From Roseobacter sp. (lineage in GTDB: Bacteria; Pseudomonadota; Alphaproteobacteria; Rhodobacterales; Rhodobacteraceae), in the NCBI GenBank assembly GCA_011050655.1, contig DRFG01000193.1:1-52974 (forward strand): 52,974 bases of DNA. Direction: 5' to 3'. Made by a program: the position numbers and the translations under genes. Every line of letters starts with the position of its first letter. Position 1 is the stretch's first letter. The notes below the pieces were generated by a model. It worked only from the letters and a program-made list of their open reading frames with translations, was not told where the DNA came from and searched no databases. Below, one piece after another: positions 9,694-20,166 of this stretch.

Positions 9694-10896
9694 TTATTTC
9701 TTGGTGAAATCGCACTCTTCAAGCATCGGCAAGAAGGCTTCTTCGCCAGTGATCGACGAGATTTCCTTGTACAGGTCCCATTCGCCGGTCGACTCTTCGG
9801 GCGTTTTCACTTCGAACAAGTACATGTTGTGCAGAGCCCGGCCATCGCCGCGGATCGTTACCTTGCCGAACAACGGATCGTTGATGTCCATCTCTTTCAT
9901 TTTGGCAACGACGGCTTTGCCGTCCTCGGCACTGCCAAGTTCCTTGACCGCTTCAAGATAGGCCATGGTCGAAGAATAGACGCCGGCTTGGACCATGTTA
10001 GGCATTGCACCGTGAGTTTCCATGAACCGTTTCGACCAGGCGCGGGTGTCGTCGTTCTGATCCCAATAAAACGCTTCGGTCAAGGACAGTCCTTGCGCCG
10101 TCTGCGCGCCAAGCGCATGAACATCGTTGGTGAACATCAGCAACGCTGCAAGCTTTTGGCCCGCCTGCGTGATGCCAAATTCCGATGCCTGCTTGATCGC
10201 GTTCACAGTATCGCCACCTGCATTCGCCAAGCCGATGACATCAGCACCACTACCCTGCGCCTGAAGCAGGAACGAAGAGAAATCCTGTGTTGGGAAGGGT
10301 ACATTGACCTGTCCAACGACTTCGCCACCGTTTGCTTCGACGACTTTGGTGGTGTTATCCTCAAGCGAATGACCAAAGGCATAGTCAGCGGTGAGGAAGA
10401 ACCATTTTTTGCCGCCGGCTTTGGTCATCGCGGCACCGGTGCCGTTCGCCAAGGCAGCTGTGTCATAGGTCCAGTGGATGGTGGTCGGGCGGCACTGTTC
10501 GCGCGTCAGGGACGTAGACCCCGCGCCGGAATCAAGCAGTACGCCATTTTTTTCGGCTGCGATGTCGGCAACCGCAAGGGCCACCGAAGAGGTTGGAACG
10601 TCTAGAATGGCGTTCACGCCCTCTACATCAAACCATTGGCGGGTGATATTCGACCCAATGTCCGGCTTGTTCTGGTGGTCGGCGGAAATGATTTCGACCT
10701 TCATGCCTTTTTCAGCGGCCTTGAAGTCTTCGACGGCCATCCGCGCCGCCACAACAGAGCCTTCGCCCGACAGGTCGGCATAGATACCAGAGCGGTCATT
10801 GAGAACGCCAAGCTTTACTGCGATATCTTGCGCCATGGCCGGTGCACCGGTCATCGCAGCAAGCGCTGCCGAACTGATTGCAAGTTTCCTGAACAT
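9694..10896 (-). CDS. ABC transporter substrate-binding protein (LivJ/Peripla_BP_6-like)
   Basis: 400 aa with signal peptide; VKLGVLNDRSGIYADLSGEGSVVAARMAVEDF. Confidence 0.9.
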   Translation of the reverse strand: MFRKLAISSAALAAMTGAPAMAQDIAVKLGVLNDRSGIYADLSGEGSVVAARMAVEDFKAAEKGMKVEIISADHQNKPDIGSNITRQWFDVEGVNAILDVPTSSVALAVADIAAEKNGVLLDSGAGSTSLTREQCRPTTIHWTYDTAALANGTGAAMTKAGGKKWFFLTADYAFGHSLEDNTTKVVEANGGEVVGQVNVPFPTQDFSSFLLQAQGSGADVIGLANAGGDTVNAIKQASEFGITQAGQKLAALLMFTNDVHALGAQTAQGLSLTEAFYWDQNDDTRAWSKRFMETHGAMPNMVQAGVYSSTMAYLEAVKELGSAEDGKAVVAKMKEMDINDPLFGKVTIRGDGRALHNMYLFEVKTPEESTGEWDLYKEISSITGEEAFLPMLEECDFTKK

Positions 10897-10942
10897 AACT
10901 CTTCTCCTCCTGATGATGGCGCAATAGCGCCGGTAAACTGTT

Positions 10943-11662
10943 TCAGACGCCCAGATATGCGTGTAGCTTTTCGGCGTTCTGTTCTAGCTGGTCGTTCGGG
11001 ATCATATCCACGACCTTGCCCTGATCGACGACGTAATGTCGGTCTGCGACTGAGGCTGCAAATCGGAAGTTCTGTTCAACCAACACGATGGTGAAGCCTT
11101 CGTCTTTGAGCGCGGCAATCGTATGACCGATTTGCTGCACAATGACGGGGGCAAGGCCTTCGGTCGGTTCGTCCAGCAACAGGAATTTGGCCCCAGTGCG
11201 CAGAATGCGCCCAATTGCCAACATTTGCTGCTCCCCGCCTGAAAGCTTGGTGCCTTGGCTGCTCTTGCGGCGCTCGTATAGGTTCGGAAACAGATCATAT
11301 ATCCGCTCCACGCTTAGCCCGTCCGGCGCGATACGCGGCGGTAACATCAGGTTTTCCTCAACGCTTAGCGAAGAAAATATCCCGCGTTCTTCAGGGCACA
11401 GCGCTACGCCCAACCGTGCGATATGGCGCGGTTGCATCCCGATCAGTTCGGTCCCCTGAAACGTGATGGACCCGGTTCGTTTTGCCAAGATCCCCATGAT
11501 CGCCAATAGAGTGGACGTTTTTCCAGCCCCATTGCGGCCAAGCAACGTCACCACTTCACCCTGGCGGACTTCGAAATCAATACCATGCAGAACATGGCTT
11601 TCGCCGTACCAGCCTTGCAGCCCGCTGACTTTCAACAACAAATTTTCAGCAGGTTCAGTCAT
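10943..11662 (-). CDS. livF: Branched-chain amino acid ABC transporter ATP-binding protein (LivF-like)
   Basis: Walker A GRNGAGKT, signature LSGGEQQMLAIGRIL, Walker B LLLDEPTEGLAP. Confidence 0.92.
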   Translation of the reverse strand: MTEPAENLLLKVSGLQGWYGESHVLHGIDFEVRQGEVVTLLGRNGAGKTSTLLAIMGILAKRTGSITFQGTELIGMQPRHIARLGVALCPEERGIFSSLSVEENLMLPPRIAPDGLSVERIYDLFPNLYERRKSSQGTKLSGGEQQMLAIGRILRTGAKFLLLDEPTEGLAPVIVQQIGHTIAALKDEGFTIVLVEQNFRFAASVADRHYVVDQGKVVDMIPNDQLEQNAEKLHAYLGV

Positions 11663-12404
11663 GGCTTGCTCCGATGTAGGCTTCGATCACTTCGGGGGCT
11701 TTTGCAATCTCCTCATAGGTCCCCTCGGCAAGAATTTCACCACGCGCCAGCACGGTTATCCGGTCGGACAGGTCCGCGACCACCGATAAGTTATGTTCCA
11801 CCATCAATACGGTGCGGTTCTCTGCGATACGGCGTATTAATCTGGAAATAAGCTCAACGTCTTCGCGGCCCATGCCGGCCATCGGCTCGTCTAGCAGCAA
11901 CATGTCGGGGCTTAGCGCTAGCGTCGTCGCAATTTCAAGCGCGCGTTTGCGCCCATAGGGTAACGACGCGGCTCTTTCGTGGGCGAGAGCGCTTAACCCT
12001 ACCTCTTCGATGTACTCAAGCGCTTGGTCGTCGAACTTGGACAGGACCTTATCCGAGCGCCAGAAATCATAGCTGTCGCCCCGCGCACGTTGCAGCGCGA
12101 CCCGAACGTTCTGCAACACGGTCAAGTCCGGAAACACGGCCGAGATCTGAAACGAACGGACCATGCCCATGCGCGCGATCTCTGCGGGTTTCAGTTTGGT
12201 GATGTCGCGACCTTCGTAGGTAATTTTACCTCGCGTTGGCTGTAGAAATTTGGTCAGCAGATTGAAGCATGTCGTCTTGCCTGCACCATTGGGACCGATA
12301 AGCGCGTGAATTGTTCCCTTTTCGATCGAAAGATTTACATTGTTAACGGCAATGAAGCCTTTGAATTCTTTCGTTAATCCTTCCGCTTGAAGCGCGATTG
12401 GCAT
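11655..12404 (-). CDS. livG: Branched-chain amino acid ABC transporter ATP-binding protein (LivG-like)
   Basis: Walker A GPNGAGKTTCFNLLTKF, Walker B MLLLDEPMAGM; 8-bp overlap with livF. Confidence 0.92.
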   Translation of the reverse strand: MPIALQAEGLTKEFKGFIAVNNVNLSIEKGTIHALIGPNGAGKTTCFNLLTKFLQPTRGKITYEGRDITKLKPAEIARMGMVRSFQISAVFPDLTVLQNVRVALQRARGDSYDFWRSDKVLSKFDDQALEYIEEVGLSALAHERAASLPYGRKRALEIATTLALSPDMLLLDEPMAGMGREDVELISRLIRRIAENRTVLMVEHNLSVVADLSDRITVLARGEILAEGTYEEIAKAPEVIEAYIGASHD

Positions 12405-12530
12405 TGTTTCCCCATGTCTTTGTTATTATCGCTGCCGCACCTACGTGTACGGTTTTTCATTTCTTACGGGAATTGCTAACGTTTCATTTCTAAATGTAAA
12501 TATCTAAAGTAAGCCGCCCTTAGCTTTTCA

Positions 12531-12543
12531 CTTGTTAGACAAG
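12531..12543. promoter_or_regulatory. Possible GntR/FCD operator between the liv operon and TAXI-TRAP genes
   Basis: CTTGT-TAG-ACAAG, fits the TNGTNNNACNA pattern known for FadR-subfamily GntR sites. Confidence 0.4.
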
Positions 12544-12700
12544 AATTTCCTGTTGGCCTGAATTATCCTGCACAAGTACCATCGCATCCGGCGATCTCTA
12601 GCCGTGGGGTAAGCAGTGATACCTAATAAATAACGCTGGTACCTTCTGGCTTTCCTGCCAAGATATGCACGGCTTATGATTTTGGGGGGGATTACATAAA

Positions 12701-13660
12701 ATGATATCGGTATTCAAAACAACTGCGTTGGCGGTCGTGCTTGTCGGAATGGGCGGTGGTCTGGCGCAGGCCGAGACACGCGTGACTTATAAATCTGCCA
12801 AAACCGGGTCGTCTTACTATCAGATGGGCGTGGAACTATCGGAGGCAATGAAGGCCGGGACTGAGGGTGGCATTGTCATGACGGTCGAAGAAAGCCAGGG
12901 GTCGGTTCAGAATGTCATGGAGGTACGCGCCCGTGGCGGTGATTATGTCTTTACGACCCCGCCCGCACTGGTCAACCTTGCCCAAGGTGGCAAGGCGATG
13001 TTCGAAGATAAGGGCGACCCGTCTTTCGACAAGATCCGGGCTTTGTTTCCGATTCCGTCTCTGACGATGCATTTCGTGATGTCACAGGCTAGCGAAACCA
13101 CTGGGATCGCCGATCTTTCTGGCAAGATCATCCTGTTGGGCAAAGGGTCATTTGGTGCCACCGAGGGCGAAAAATATCTGTCCCTGTTCGGACTGGATGG
13201 CAAAGTGCAGATCGCGGACGCAGAGCTGTCGAACGCGGTAGCCGCTTTGAAAAACGGTCAGATCGACGGATTTGTGACTGCCGGTTCATGGCCAGCCCCT
13301 AATGTGATCGAAGCCGCGGCTTCCACCCCGGTGAATGTCTTGTCTATGACACCCGATCAGGTCGCACAGACGAAGCGGACAGCAATCACTATTCCGGCCG
13401 GGACCTATGCGGGACAGGACGAAGACATTCAAACCACGTCGTTACCGGTTGTGGCCTATACGACAACGGCAATGGACGATGACACAGCCTATACATTGAC
13501 CAAGACGTTTTGGGAAAGTCGCGACAGGTTAGCGGATAGCGCGAAATGGTGGGCCGGTGTGAACGAGGGTCTGATGGAGAACATCACGACAGAAATTCAC
13601 CCCGGTGCGCTGCGTTATTATCAAGAGGCCGGAATCAGCGTTCCCGACGCTAACAAGTAA
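12701..13660 (+). CDS. TAXI family TRAP transporter solute-binding subunit
   Basis: 319 aa, signal peptide, TYKSAKTGSSYYQMGVELSEAMKAGTEGGIVMTVEESQGSVQNVMEVRA. Confidence 0.85.
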   Translation: MISVFKTTALAVVLVGMGGGLAQAETRVTYKSAKTGSSYYQMGVELSEAMKAGTEGGIVMTVEESQGSVQNVMEVRARGGDYVFTTPPALVNLAQGGKAMFEDKGDPSFDKIRALFPIPSLTMHFVMSQASETTGIADLSGKIILLGKGSFGATEGEKYLSLFGLDGKVQIADAELSNAVAALKNGQIDGFVTAGSWPAPNVIEAAASTPVNVLSMTPDQVAQTKRTAITIPAGTYAGQDEDIQTTSLPVVAYTTTAMDDDTAYTLTKTFWESRDRLADSAKWWAGVNEGLMENITTEIHPGALRYYQEAGISVPDANK

Positions 13661-13668
13661 AGCAAGCG

Positions 13669-13693
13669 GAACGGGTCTGGTCGGGACCCGTTC
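13669..13693 (+). other. Intercistronic stem-loop between TRAP binding protein and permease genes
   Basis: GAACGGGTC-TGGTCGG-GACCCGTTC, perfect 9-bp arms. Confidence 0.6.
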
Positions 13694-13713
13694 ACCGTCG
13701 CAAGGGATATTGC

Positions 13714-15489
13714 ATGCAAATTAACCGTTTGGTGGCTGCCTTCTGGCTGGCGCTTGCTGCTGCTTTGGTTGGGTACCACATGGCCCTGGTCTTTTCGGGG
13801 CTGGTTCCGAACTTGGTCAGCCGTCCGCTACATATGGCGTTCATATTGCCGTTCGTTTTTATGATTGGGGCAACATCGCGCCTGATGTTTTGGTCGGGTG
13901 TCGTATTGACATTGCTGGGGGTCGGTGCGGCGCTGTGGGTTGCAGTCAATCACAATGCATTGGCCGACCAATACGGGTTTTTAGAAGGTCCGGGTCAGGT
14001 CGCTATCGCCATCGTGCTGTTGCTGGTCACGCTAGAGGCGGCCCGCCGGGCTATCGGCTGGCCCTTGCCCTTGGTGGCCGGGACGGCGTTGTTATACGGG
14101 TTACTTGGCCAATATATCCCCGGTCAATTTGGCCATTCCGGCACACCGCTGGCCAGTTTTCTGGGCACGCTTACAATTGCCGAAGGGGGTATATGGGGGC
14201 AGCTCACCGGTGTGTCAGTAAATGTAGTGGCAATATTCGTGATCTTCGGTGCCGTGCTGAACGCAGGGGCGGCGGGGCAGGGGTTCATGAATATTGCGGC
14301 TGCGGCTGCGGGGCACCTTAAGGGCGGTGCCGCGAAGGTATCGGTAATCTCGTCAGCGCTGTTTGGCTCAATCTCGGGCTCCGCCTCTGCGAATGTCGCC
14401 TTGACTGGGGCGATCACGCTACCTGCAATGACACGGCTGGGATACCCCAAGCGATTGGCGGCGGCCGTCGAAGCTGTTGCGTCATCCGGTGGACAAATCA
14501 TGCCGCCTTTGATGGGGGCAGGGGCGTTCATTATGGTGGAACTCACAGGTGTGCCCTATACGGCGATCATGGCAGCTGCAATTTTGCCTGCCGTGCTTTA
14601 TTTCTGGGCGGTCTGGGTTGGTATCAACGCCTATGCACAGCGATATGACCTGCAAGGTATCGCCGCGGAGGATCAGCCGAAGCGCCGCGATGTCGTCATC
14701 ACGTCGTTGTTCTTTCTAGTCCCATTCACGGTGTTGATGATTGCCATGTTCGTGGTGGGATATACCCCGGAATATGCCGCAGCGTTGGCCATATTGGCGG
14801 GTGCTGCGCTTTTGTTGTTCGATACCGAATTGCGCGTAGAACCCCACGCAGTTGCAAACCGTTTGAAGTCTGCTGTGATGGGCGCCGCAAAGCAGGTCTC
14901 GATGATCGCAGCGATCATCTTGTGTGCTTCGATTATTATCGGGGTGCTGTCGATTACTGGGCTCGGCGTAAAGATAACGTCGCTGATCCTCGAGGGGGCC
15001 GGAGGGATGTTATGGCCTTCGTTGCTGTTGGCCGCGCTGGCATGCTTGGTTTTGGGAATGGAGGTGCCTACGACTGCTGCCTATGTGATTTGCGTATCAG
15101 TTGCAGGGCCTGCGCTAACAAAGTTGGGGTTGGAACCTCTGCAAGCTCATCTTTTTGTGTTTTGGTTCGCCTTGTTGTCCACCATCACCCCACCCGTTTG
15201 TGGAGCGGTCTTTATCGCAGCGGGCATGATCGGAGAAAACTGGTTGAAGGTTGCGCTTTCGGCTATGGCGCTTGGTATCGGGCTATATCTCATTCCGTTG
15301 GGGATGATCGCCAACCCCAATCTGATCCGGCTCAACACCGATCCTGTTGCCGCGATTTTCGCATTTGTCCGGGTTGGTGTTGGCTTGGGTTTGATTTCAT
15401 TCGGGCTGATTGGGGGCGGAGGTGCTGTTAAACGCACAGGCCTTATCGCGATAGGATTAGCCGTTATGTTTGGGAGGCTGTTAATCTAG
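13714..15489 (+). CDS. TRAP transporter fused permease subunit (TAXI type)
   Basis: 591 aa, many TM segments; SGSASANVALTGAITLPAMTRLGYPKRLAAAVEAVASSGGQIMPPLMGAGAFIM. Confidence 0.92.
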   Translation: MQINRLVAAFWLALAAALVGYHMALVFSGLVPNLVSRPLHMAFILPFVFMIGATSRLMFWSGVVLTLLGVGAALWVAVNHNALADQYGFLEGPGQVAIAIVLLLVTLEAARRAIGWPLPLVAGTALLYGLLGQYIPGQFGHSGTPLASFLGTLTIAEGGIWGQLTGVSVNVVAIFVIFGAVLNAGAAGQGFMNIAAAAAGHLKGGAAKVSVISSALFGSISGSASANVALTGAITLPAMTRLGYPKRLAAAVEAVASSGGQIMPPLMGAGAFIMVELTGVPYTAIMAAAILPAVLYFWAVWVGINAYAQRYDLQGIAAEDQPKRRDVVITSLFFLVPFTVLMIAMFVVGYTPEYAAALAILAGAALLLFDTELRVEPHAVANRLKSAVMGAAKQVSMIAAIILCASIIIGVLSITGLGVKITSLILEGAGGMLWPSLLLAALACLVLGMEVPTTAAYVICVSVAGPALTKLGLEPLQAHLFVFWFALLSTITPPVCGAVFIAAGMIGENWLKVALSAMALGIGLYLIPLGMIANPNLIRLNTDPVAAIFAFVRVGVGLGLISFGLIGGGGAVKRTGLIAIGLAVMFGRLLI

Positions 15490-16535
15490 ATATCAACAAG
15501 ATGGTTGTCCCACATCAGTGATTTCGCGGGGCCTGGCGGCATGCCAAGCCCTTGCAGTTTTCCGGTACCACTTGTGATGACAAAGCCATCAGCGCCGGGT
15601 GCCACCCCGCTCACATCTGTAAAGGCGATGCTATCGCTTTGAGTTCGCGATCCGGTGTCAAATACTTGGACCAATCCGGCGCGGGGGGATGTAACGGCAA
15701 TTTGGCTACCGTCACCAGACATGGCAATAGAGCCGATATAGCCGCGCATGTCATCGTTGCTTGGCAAAAGGCTAATGTTTTCGCCGCGCCGGTGCAGGCC
15801 GACTAATGGAGGCGGCGTCGCGCCGCCTTGCCACTGCATGCCGAAGGCGACCAGGCCATCCTGCCCCAATGCCAAATGCCGGATGGAGTTTTTATGCAAT
15901 TCGGGCGCTAGGTCGACCTGTTCAACGACTTTGCGATCTTCGATATAGCTGAGGTTCGGATGCATAGCCGGGATATTGAGCTTGACCCGCCCAGAATCCG
16001 GGTGCGTATCGATCCCACCATTGGCAACCACTAGCACATCGGTATCCGGCAGCCGCTTGATATCATGCGGGCCGATGCCGCCACTGGCAAATTCATCGAC
16101 GCGCACATACCCAAGTTCGACATCCCATACCCCGATCCGGCCAGTACCCGCGGCATAATCGTTTTCGGTTGTATAGAGCCTAGTTCCATCTTGGGAAAAT
16201 ACGCCATGTCCGAAAAAGTGCCGTTTGTTGGGGGCTTCAAGACGCGCAGTTACCTTTCCTGAAAGGCAGTCAATGACCATGGCAAAGTTGCCGGGACGTC
16301 GTGCAAATGCCACTGCTTGGGGGCGCGTTGGATGTGCCGCCGCTGCGTGGCCGCGACCCGGTAGCGGCAACTGAAAGATGATATCAAGGTTTCGGTCGAT
16401 ACCACACAAAGAAAAACTTCCATCGGACAATGCAGCGGCAGCCAGATAGGCTGGCCCGCCTACGTCTGCCCATGTGGGCGCGGGGACCAACCCTGTGGCA
16501 AGCAGCCCTGCGATAAAGTGACGGCGGTTGGTCAT
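15486..16535 (-). CDS. DUF1513 domain-containing protein (beta-propeller, Tat-type leader)
   Basis: MTNRRHFIAGLLATGLVPAPTWA leader; located at the end of the imelysin operon; repeated propeller-type segments. Confidence 0.78.
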   Translation of the reverse strand: MTNRRHFIAGLLATGLVPAPTWADVGGPAYLAAAALSDGSFSLCGIDRNLDIIFQLPLPGRGHAAAAHPTRPQAVAFARRPGNFAMVIDCLSGKVTARLEAPNKRHFFGHGVFSQDGTRLYTTENDYAAGTGRIGVWDVELGYVRVDEFASGGIGPHDIKRLPDTDVLVVANGGIDTHPDSGRVKLNIPAMHPNLSYIEDRKVVEQVDLAPELHKNSIRHLALGQDGLVAFGMQWQGGATPPPLVGLHRRGENISLLPSNDDMRGYIGSIAMSGDGSQIAVTSPRAGLVQVFDTGSRTQSDSIAFTDVSGVAPGADGFVITSGTGKLQGLGMPPGPAKSLMWDNHLVDI

Positions 16536-16537
16536 GT

Positions 16538-17554
16538 TCAGTCTCCATCCAGAGCGTTAAAACCAGACGCGACGCCCAGCAGAGGCCCAAGGTCCGTGTT
16601 GGCTATCGTGCGGATTTTGGTAACGGCCTGTTGCAGAACTTCGATGTGCAGGCGGGATTGCGGTTCTGCTGCGCCAGCGAACACTGGATCGTCCAATTGC
16701 GCGGCAATTTCTGCTGCATTGGCAAACGCCCTCTTGAATTTGTCAGCCAATGCGGGGTCACTTTGCGACAGGCGTAGTGCCAGATCCTCTAGTGAGTTCA
16801 ACGACAGCACCACATTTCGCAGCGACCGGCCAGAGCGCCACGTTTCCGCCCTTGTGGGCCGCGGGCGATCAAATGTGCCCATAGGGCGACCGATGCGAAT
16901 GTCGGCTGTAAACTCAAGCCCGACGTTCAAAGCCTTGAATAGTTCCTGCGCTACTTCTTCGGTGCTGCGGTAAGGGCTGGTGTCTGTGGGGGATAAAAGC
17001 GTATCCGCGTATCCCTGTTGCCAATCATCCAGAATGGCGCGTGACTGCGCAGCTATATCGGCGGTGACGGCCTTTACGAGGGCACAGCGATAATCCGCGC
17101 TGCCCATGGTGCTTAACTGGTCATCATATAGCAAAAACTCGAGAGCATAAAATCCGCGACCAGCTATTGATATTTCGGCAAAAGTGTCCGGCGTATTGGC
17201 CGCCGGGTCTGCATCAGCGATCAGCGCCGCCAGGGTCTTTGGTGTGGCACCCCGGCTGTCGGGCCAATAGGCCAGCGCAAAGGCGCGATTATTCAGTTCT
17301 GAAGGGCCAAAACGCAGGTGGCTCACTGCGATCCAGGCATCAAATGCGCTGTTATAGGCTCTGCGTAAGGCTTCTGATGCCGCTGAACAATCAGCCTGTG
17401 CCCTGGCCGCCAGTTCATCGCTGGTCTCGGCCAAGGTGGAATAACGGGGCAAGATGTGCTGGGTAATCACGTCTCGCACGGTGTCGGCTTTGGTCTCTGC
17501 CCATGACGCGAGCGGGGCGAGGGCGATTGCAGCGGCTAAGATCAATTTTTTCAT
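16538..17554 (-). CDS. Imelysin family protein
   Basis: 338 aa with signal peptide; AYNSAFDAWIAVSHLRFGPSE...GRGFYALEFLLYDDQ (GxHxxE-like imelysin region degenerate). Confidence 0.82.
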   Translation of the reverse strand: MKKLILAAAIALAPLASWAETKADTVRDVITQHILPRYSTLAETSDELAARAQADCSAASEALRRAYNSAFDAWIAVSHLRFGPSELNNRAFALAYWPDSRGATPKTLAALIADADPAANTPDTFAEISIAGRGFYALEFLLYDDQLSTMGSADYRCALVKAVTADIAAQSRAILDDWQQGYADTLLSPTDTSPYRSTEEVAQELFKALNVGLEFTADIRIGRPMGTFDRPRPTRAETWRSGRSLRNVVLSLNSLEDLALRLSQSDPALADKFKRAFANAAEIAAQLDDPVFAGAAEPQSRLHIEVLQQAVTKIRTIANTDLGPLLGVASGFNALDGD

Positions 17555-17555
17555 T

Positions 17556-19136
17556 TCAAAGACTTTCCAGATAACTCACCAGGGCATCCCGGTCGGCCGG
17601 GGGCATATCTATGACGCGTGTCCTTGCATTTTCTGCTTCACCGCCATGCCACAGAATGGCTTCGAGAAGCGACCGGGCCCGGCCATCATGCAGAAAGTTT
17701 TTGTGATCCGACACACGCTCTGTCATTCCTATCCCCCACAGCGGCGCGGTGCGCCATTCCCTGCCGTTAGCGCGCGCTTCGGGCCGGTGGTCGGCCAGAC
17801 CTTCGCCCATGTCGTGTAGTAGCATGTCGGTATAGGGCCAGATCAGTTGAAAGCTTTGTTCGGGCCTGTCCACTAACCTATGGGTAACGAAATTAGGCTG
17901 ATGACAGGCAGTGCACCCGGTTTGATAAAAAATCTGCTTGCCGCGCAGCACCTTTGGGTCGCCCGCGTCGTTCCGGGCGGGTACGGCAAGGTTGCGGCTG
18001 TAATAAGTGACCAGGTCAAGCCCTTTAGCGTCAATTTCAAAGCCGCGCACATCACCCGCGCCGTTGGGTGCTTTGACACAGGCATCTTGAATGGTGGAAC
18101 AATCTCCAAAAGGATCGGTAAAGATCGGGTTCGAGATGCCGATATCACCCGCGAAGGCTCCGGCTGCCTGCTCTCGTATCGTTGGCATCCCAGCCTTCAA
18201 ACCGAAACGGCCTAGCATTGAGGTGCCGAATTCTTGCGACCATACGATGTTTGGCCGCCCTGATATACCGTCACGATTGGTATCGTCAGGGTCGGCTAAG
18301 GCTAAAATATCGGCTGCTGGAATTGTCTCGAGTAAACCCAAACCGATCATCTGGGGTGTCATTCTCGGGCTTAGCATTGCTTGGGGGTCAAGCGGCCCAT
18401 ACCCTAGGTCAGCCGCTATATACGTGGGGCTGCGCAATGAAGCGACTTGCCCACCGGAAAGTTGGACCGGGATTTCGTGATAGTTGATTTGTAACCGGTA
18501 TTCCGCTGCGTGACCTGGTACCGCGAAATCTTGCAACTGAGTGCCATAGGTGGGGTCCGCCAAAGTGGCGAAATAGCCTTTTATATCATGTATATTTGTG
18601 GCTTCGCCGATGCTGGGAATGGAAACACGCAGAAACATCGAAATGGCGTTGTCGTCGGGGCCGTCCGGGGTATGGCCGCGGCCGTCCTTGATGTGGCAGC
18701 TTTGACAGGATCGGGCGTTGAACAAAGGCCCCAACCCGTCAGAGGCAAGCGTAGAAGACGGGGATGATACCCAAAGTTTGCGGAACAACCCATTACCAAT
18801 CTTGAACGTCAATTCATCTTCGAACGCAATATTGCCTGAGGGTTGGGAAAACGCGTCGGCGTTGGTACGCGCGCGAACGGTGGCGGCCCCGGCGGGGTTG
18901 GCTTCGAACGGATTCGGGGCGTCAAAGTTTTCTGCTGGTGCCGTTGCCGCAGCGATCCGCACCATTTCATCTGCGGTGCGGGGAATAATGTTGAGGTGAG
19001 GTTCATCCAGTACCCCAGCCGCCAACGGACTGCCGACCAGTGACGAAATCGACAATAGCAATGCAACAATCCGAGGCGCGAAAGACCTGAGAGGTAGCAT
19101 GATGTTCCCTAACCTGTTTCTAAAACGGCACCACAA
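17556..19136 (-). CDS. Di-haem oxidoreductase family protein (DUF1111)
   Basis: Two CXXCH motifs (CQSCH, CTACH), DGRGHTPDGPDD, FLHDGRARSLLEAILWHGGEAENAR. Confidence 0.9.
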   Translation of the reverse strand: MWCRFRNRLGNIMLPLRSFAPRIVALLLSISSLVGSPLAAGVLDEPHLNIIPRTADEMVRIAAATAPAENFDAPNPFEANPAGAATVRARTNADAFSQPSGNIAFEDELTFKIGNGLFRKLWVSSPSSTLASDGLGPLFNARSCQSCHIKDGRGHTPDGPDDNAISMFLRVSIPSIGEATNIHDIKGYFATLADPTYGTQLQDFAVPGHAAEYRLQINYHEIPVQLSGGQVASLRSPTYIAADLGYGPLDPQAMLSPRMTPQMIGLGLLETIPAADILALADPDDTNRDGISGRPNIVWSQEFGTSMLGRFGLKAGMPTIREQAAGAFAGDIGISNPIFTDPFGDCSTIQDACVKAPNGAGDVRGFEIDAKGLDLVTYYSRNLAVPARNDAGDPKVLRGKQIFYQTGCTACHQPNFVTHRLVDRPEQSFQLIWPYTDMLLHDMGEGLADHRPEARANGREWRTAPLWGIGMTERVSDHKNFLHDGRARSLLEAILWHGGEAENARTRVIDMPPADRDALVSYLESL

Positions 19137-20124
19137 CAGAGGCGCCGATAGCGGTGGATTTCACGCCTGCCACATTATAGAGCGCCACCCCCCCGCCAAT
19201 GGCAATATCGTTTTCGTGTAGATAGTCTAAGCCGATGGAAACCACATGATCATGGCCTGCTGCGCTGTCGCGCATACCGGTAAAAGAGGCGGAGTATTCC
19301 CAAGGTCCATGGGCGTATGAGGACCCTACTGTAGTGTAAGTGACATTCGTCGCCCCGCCGGCAAAACCATCGAAATGAGCAATTTCGAAAATTATGTCAA
19401 AACCGTTGTCAAAGCTATGCGCCATGCCGACTACTGCACCCAGCTCGTCCGACACATCTACCTTGGAGGCAGTCAGAAAACGTCCTCCGATCCAATAGGT
19501 GGAGTCTTCGTGAATATGTAGATATTGCAGCGCGACGTTGTTCAGCTTGCCTGTATTCCCCGCACCACCGTGAGCAGTTATGTTTCGCCCGCGTCTGACC
19601 CCAAATGAGTCGCTTAGCCCGGTGTCATCCGCATAAAACACCGCCATGGAAAGGGTCCCGTCCGTGCCCTGCAATGGCGTGTCCAAGGTAACACCGATCG
19701 CCTCGTTCAATTCATAGTCCTCGGCAAGGGAAGTGCCGTAAAACCCGGGGGCTGCGTCCCAAGCGATTGCAAAAGTCGGGTTAATCTTTCCAAGCTGGAT
19801 GTGGCTATGGGCAAATTCAAATTCCAGCCCCAAAGCACTTACATAGAGCCCGATATCTTCGAAATGTCTGGTGTCGGTAGGGTCGATAACGCTTTCCAAA
19901 GTCAGCGTTCCGAAAAGCGCAACGCCGTGCGCCAACCCTGCTTCAAACGATGTCTCGAGGCTGGCGTAATTATCTGTGAACTCGCTGGCCGGGTCACCTG
20001 AGGATATAGTGCCATCGAAACCGATCTCTAGGTCGCCTGACCAGCTAATTAGGTTTTCCTGCGCATATAAAGGGTTTGTGCTTGCCAAAGTCAGCGCGAA
20101 TCCAGCGAAAAGGCCTTTAGTCAC
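19120..20124 (-). CDS. Putative outer-membrane beta-barrel/porin-like protein
   Basis: 334 aa, signal peptide, alternating amphipathic segments, C-terminal aromatic residue (GASVVVPF); overlaps the DUF1111 gene start. Confidence 0.55.
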   Translation of the reverse strand: MTKGLFAGFALTLASTNPLYAQENLISWSGDLEIGFDGTISSGDPASEFTDNYASLETSFEAGLAHGVALFGTLTLESVIDPTDTRHFEDIGLYVSALGLEFEFAHSHIQLGKINPTFAIAWDAAPGFYGTSLAEDYELNEAIGVTLDTPLQGTDGTLSMAVFYADDTGLSDSFGVRRGRNITAHGGAGNTGKLNNVALQYLHIHEDSTYWIGGRFLTASKVDVSDELGAVVGMAHSFDNGFDIIFEIAHFDGFAGGATNVTYTTVGSSYAHGPWEYSASFTGMRDSAAGHDHVVSIGLDYLHENDIAIGGGVALYNVAGVKSTAIGASVVVPF

Positions 20125-20166
20125 AAGAATATCTTTCTAGAAGTAAATTACAGCTTTGCGGTCGAT

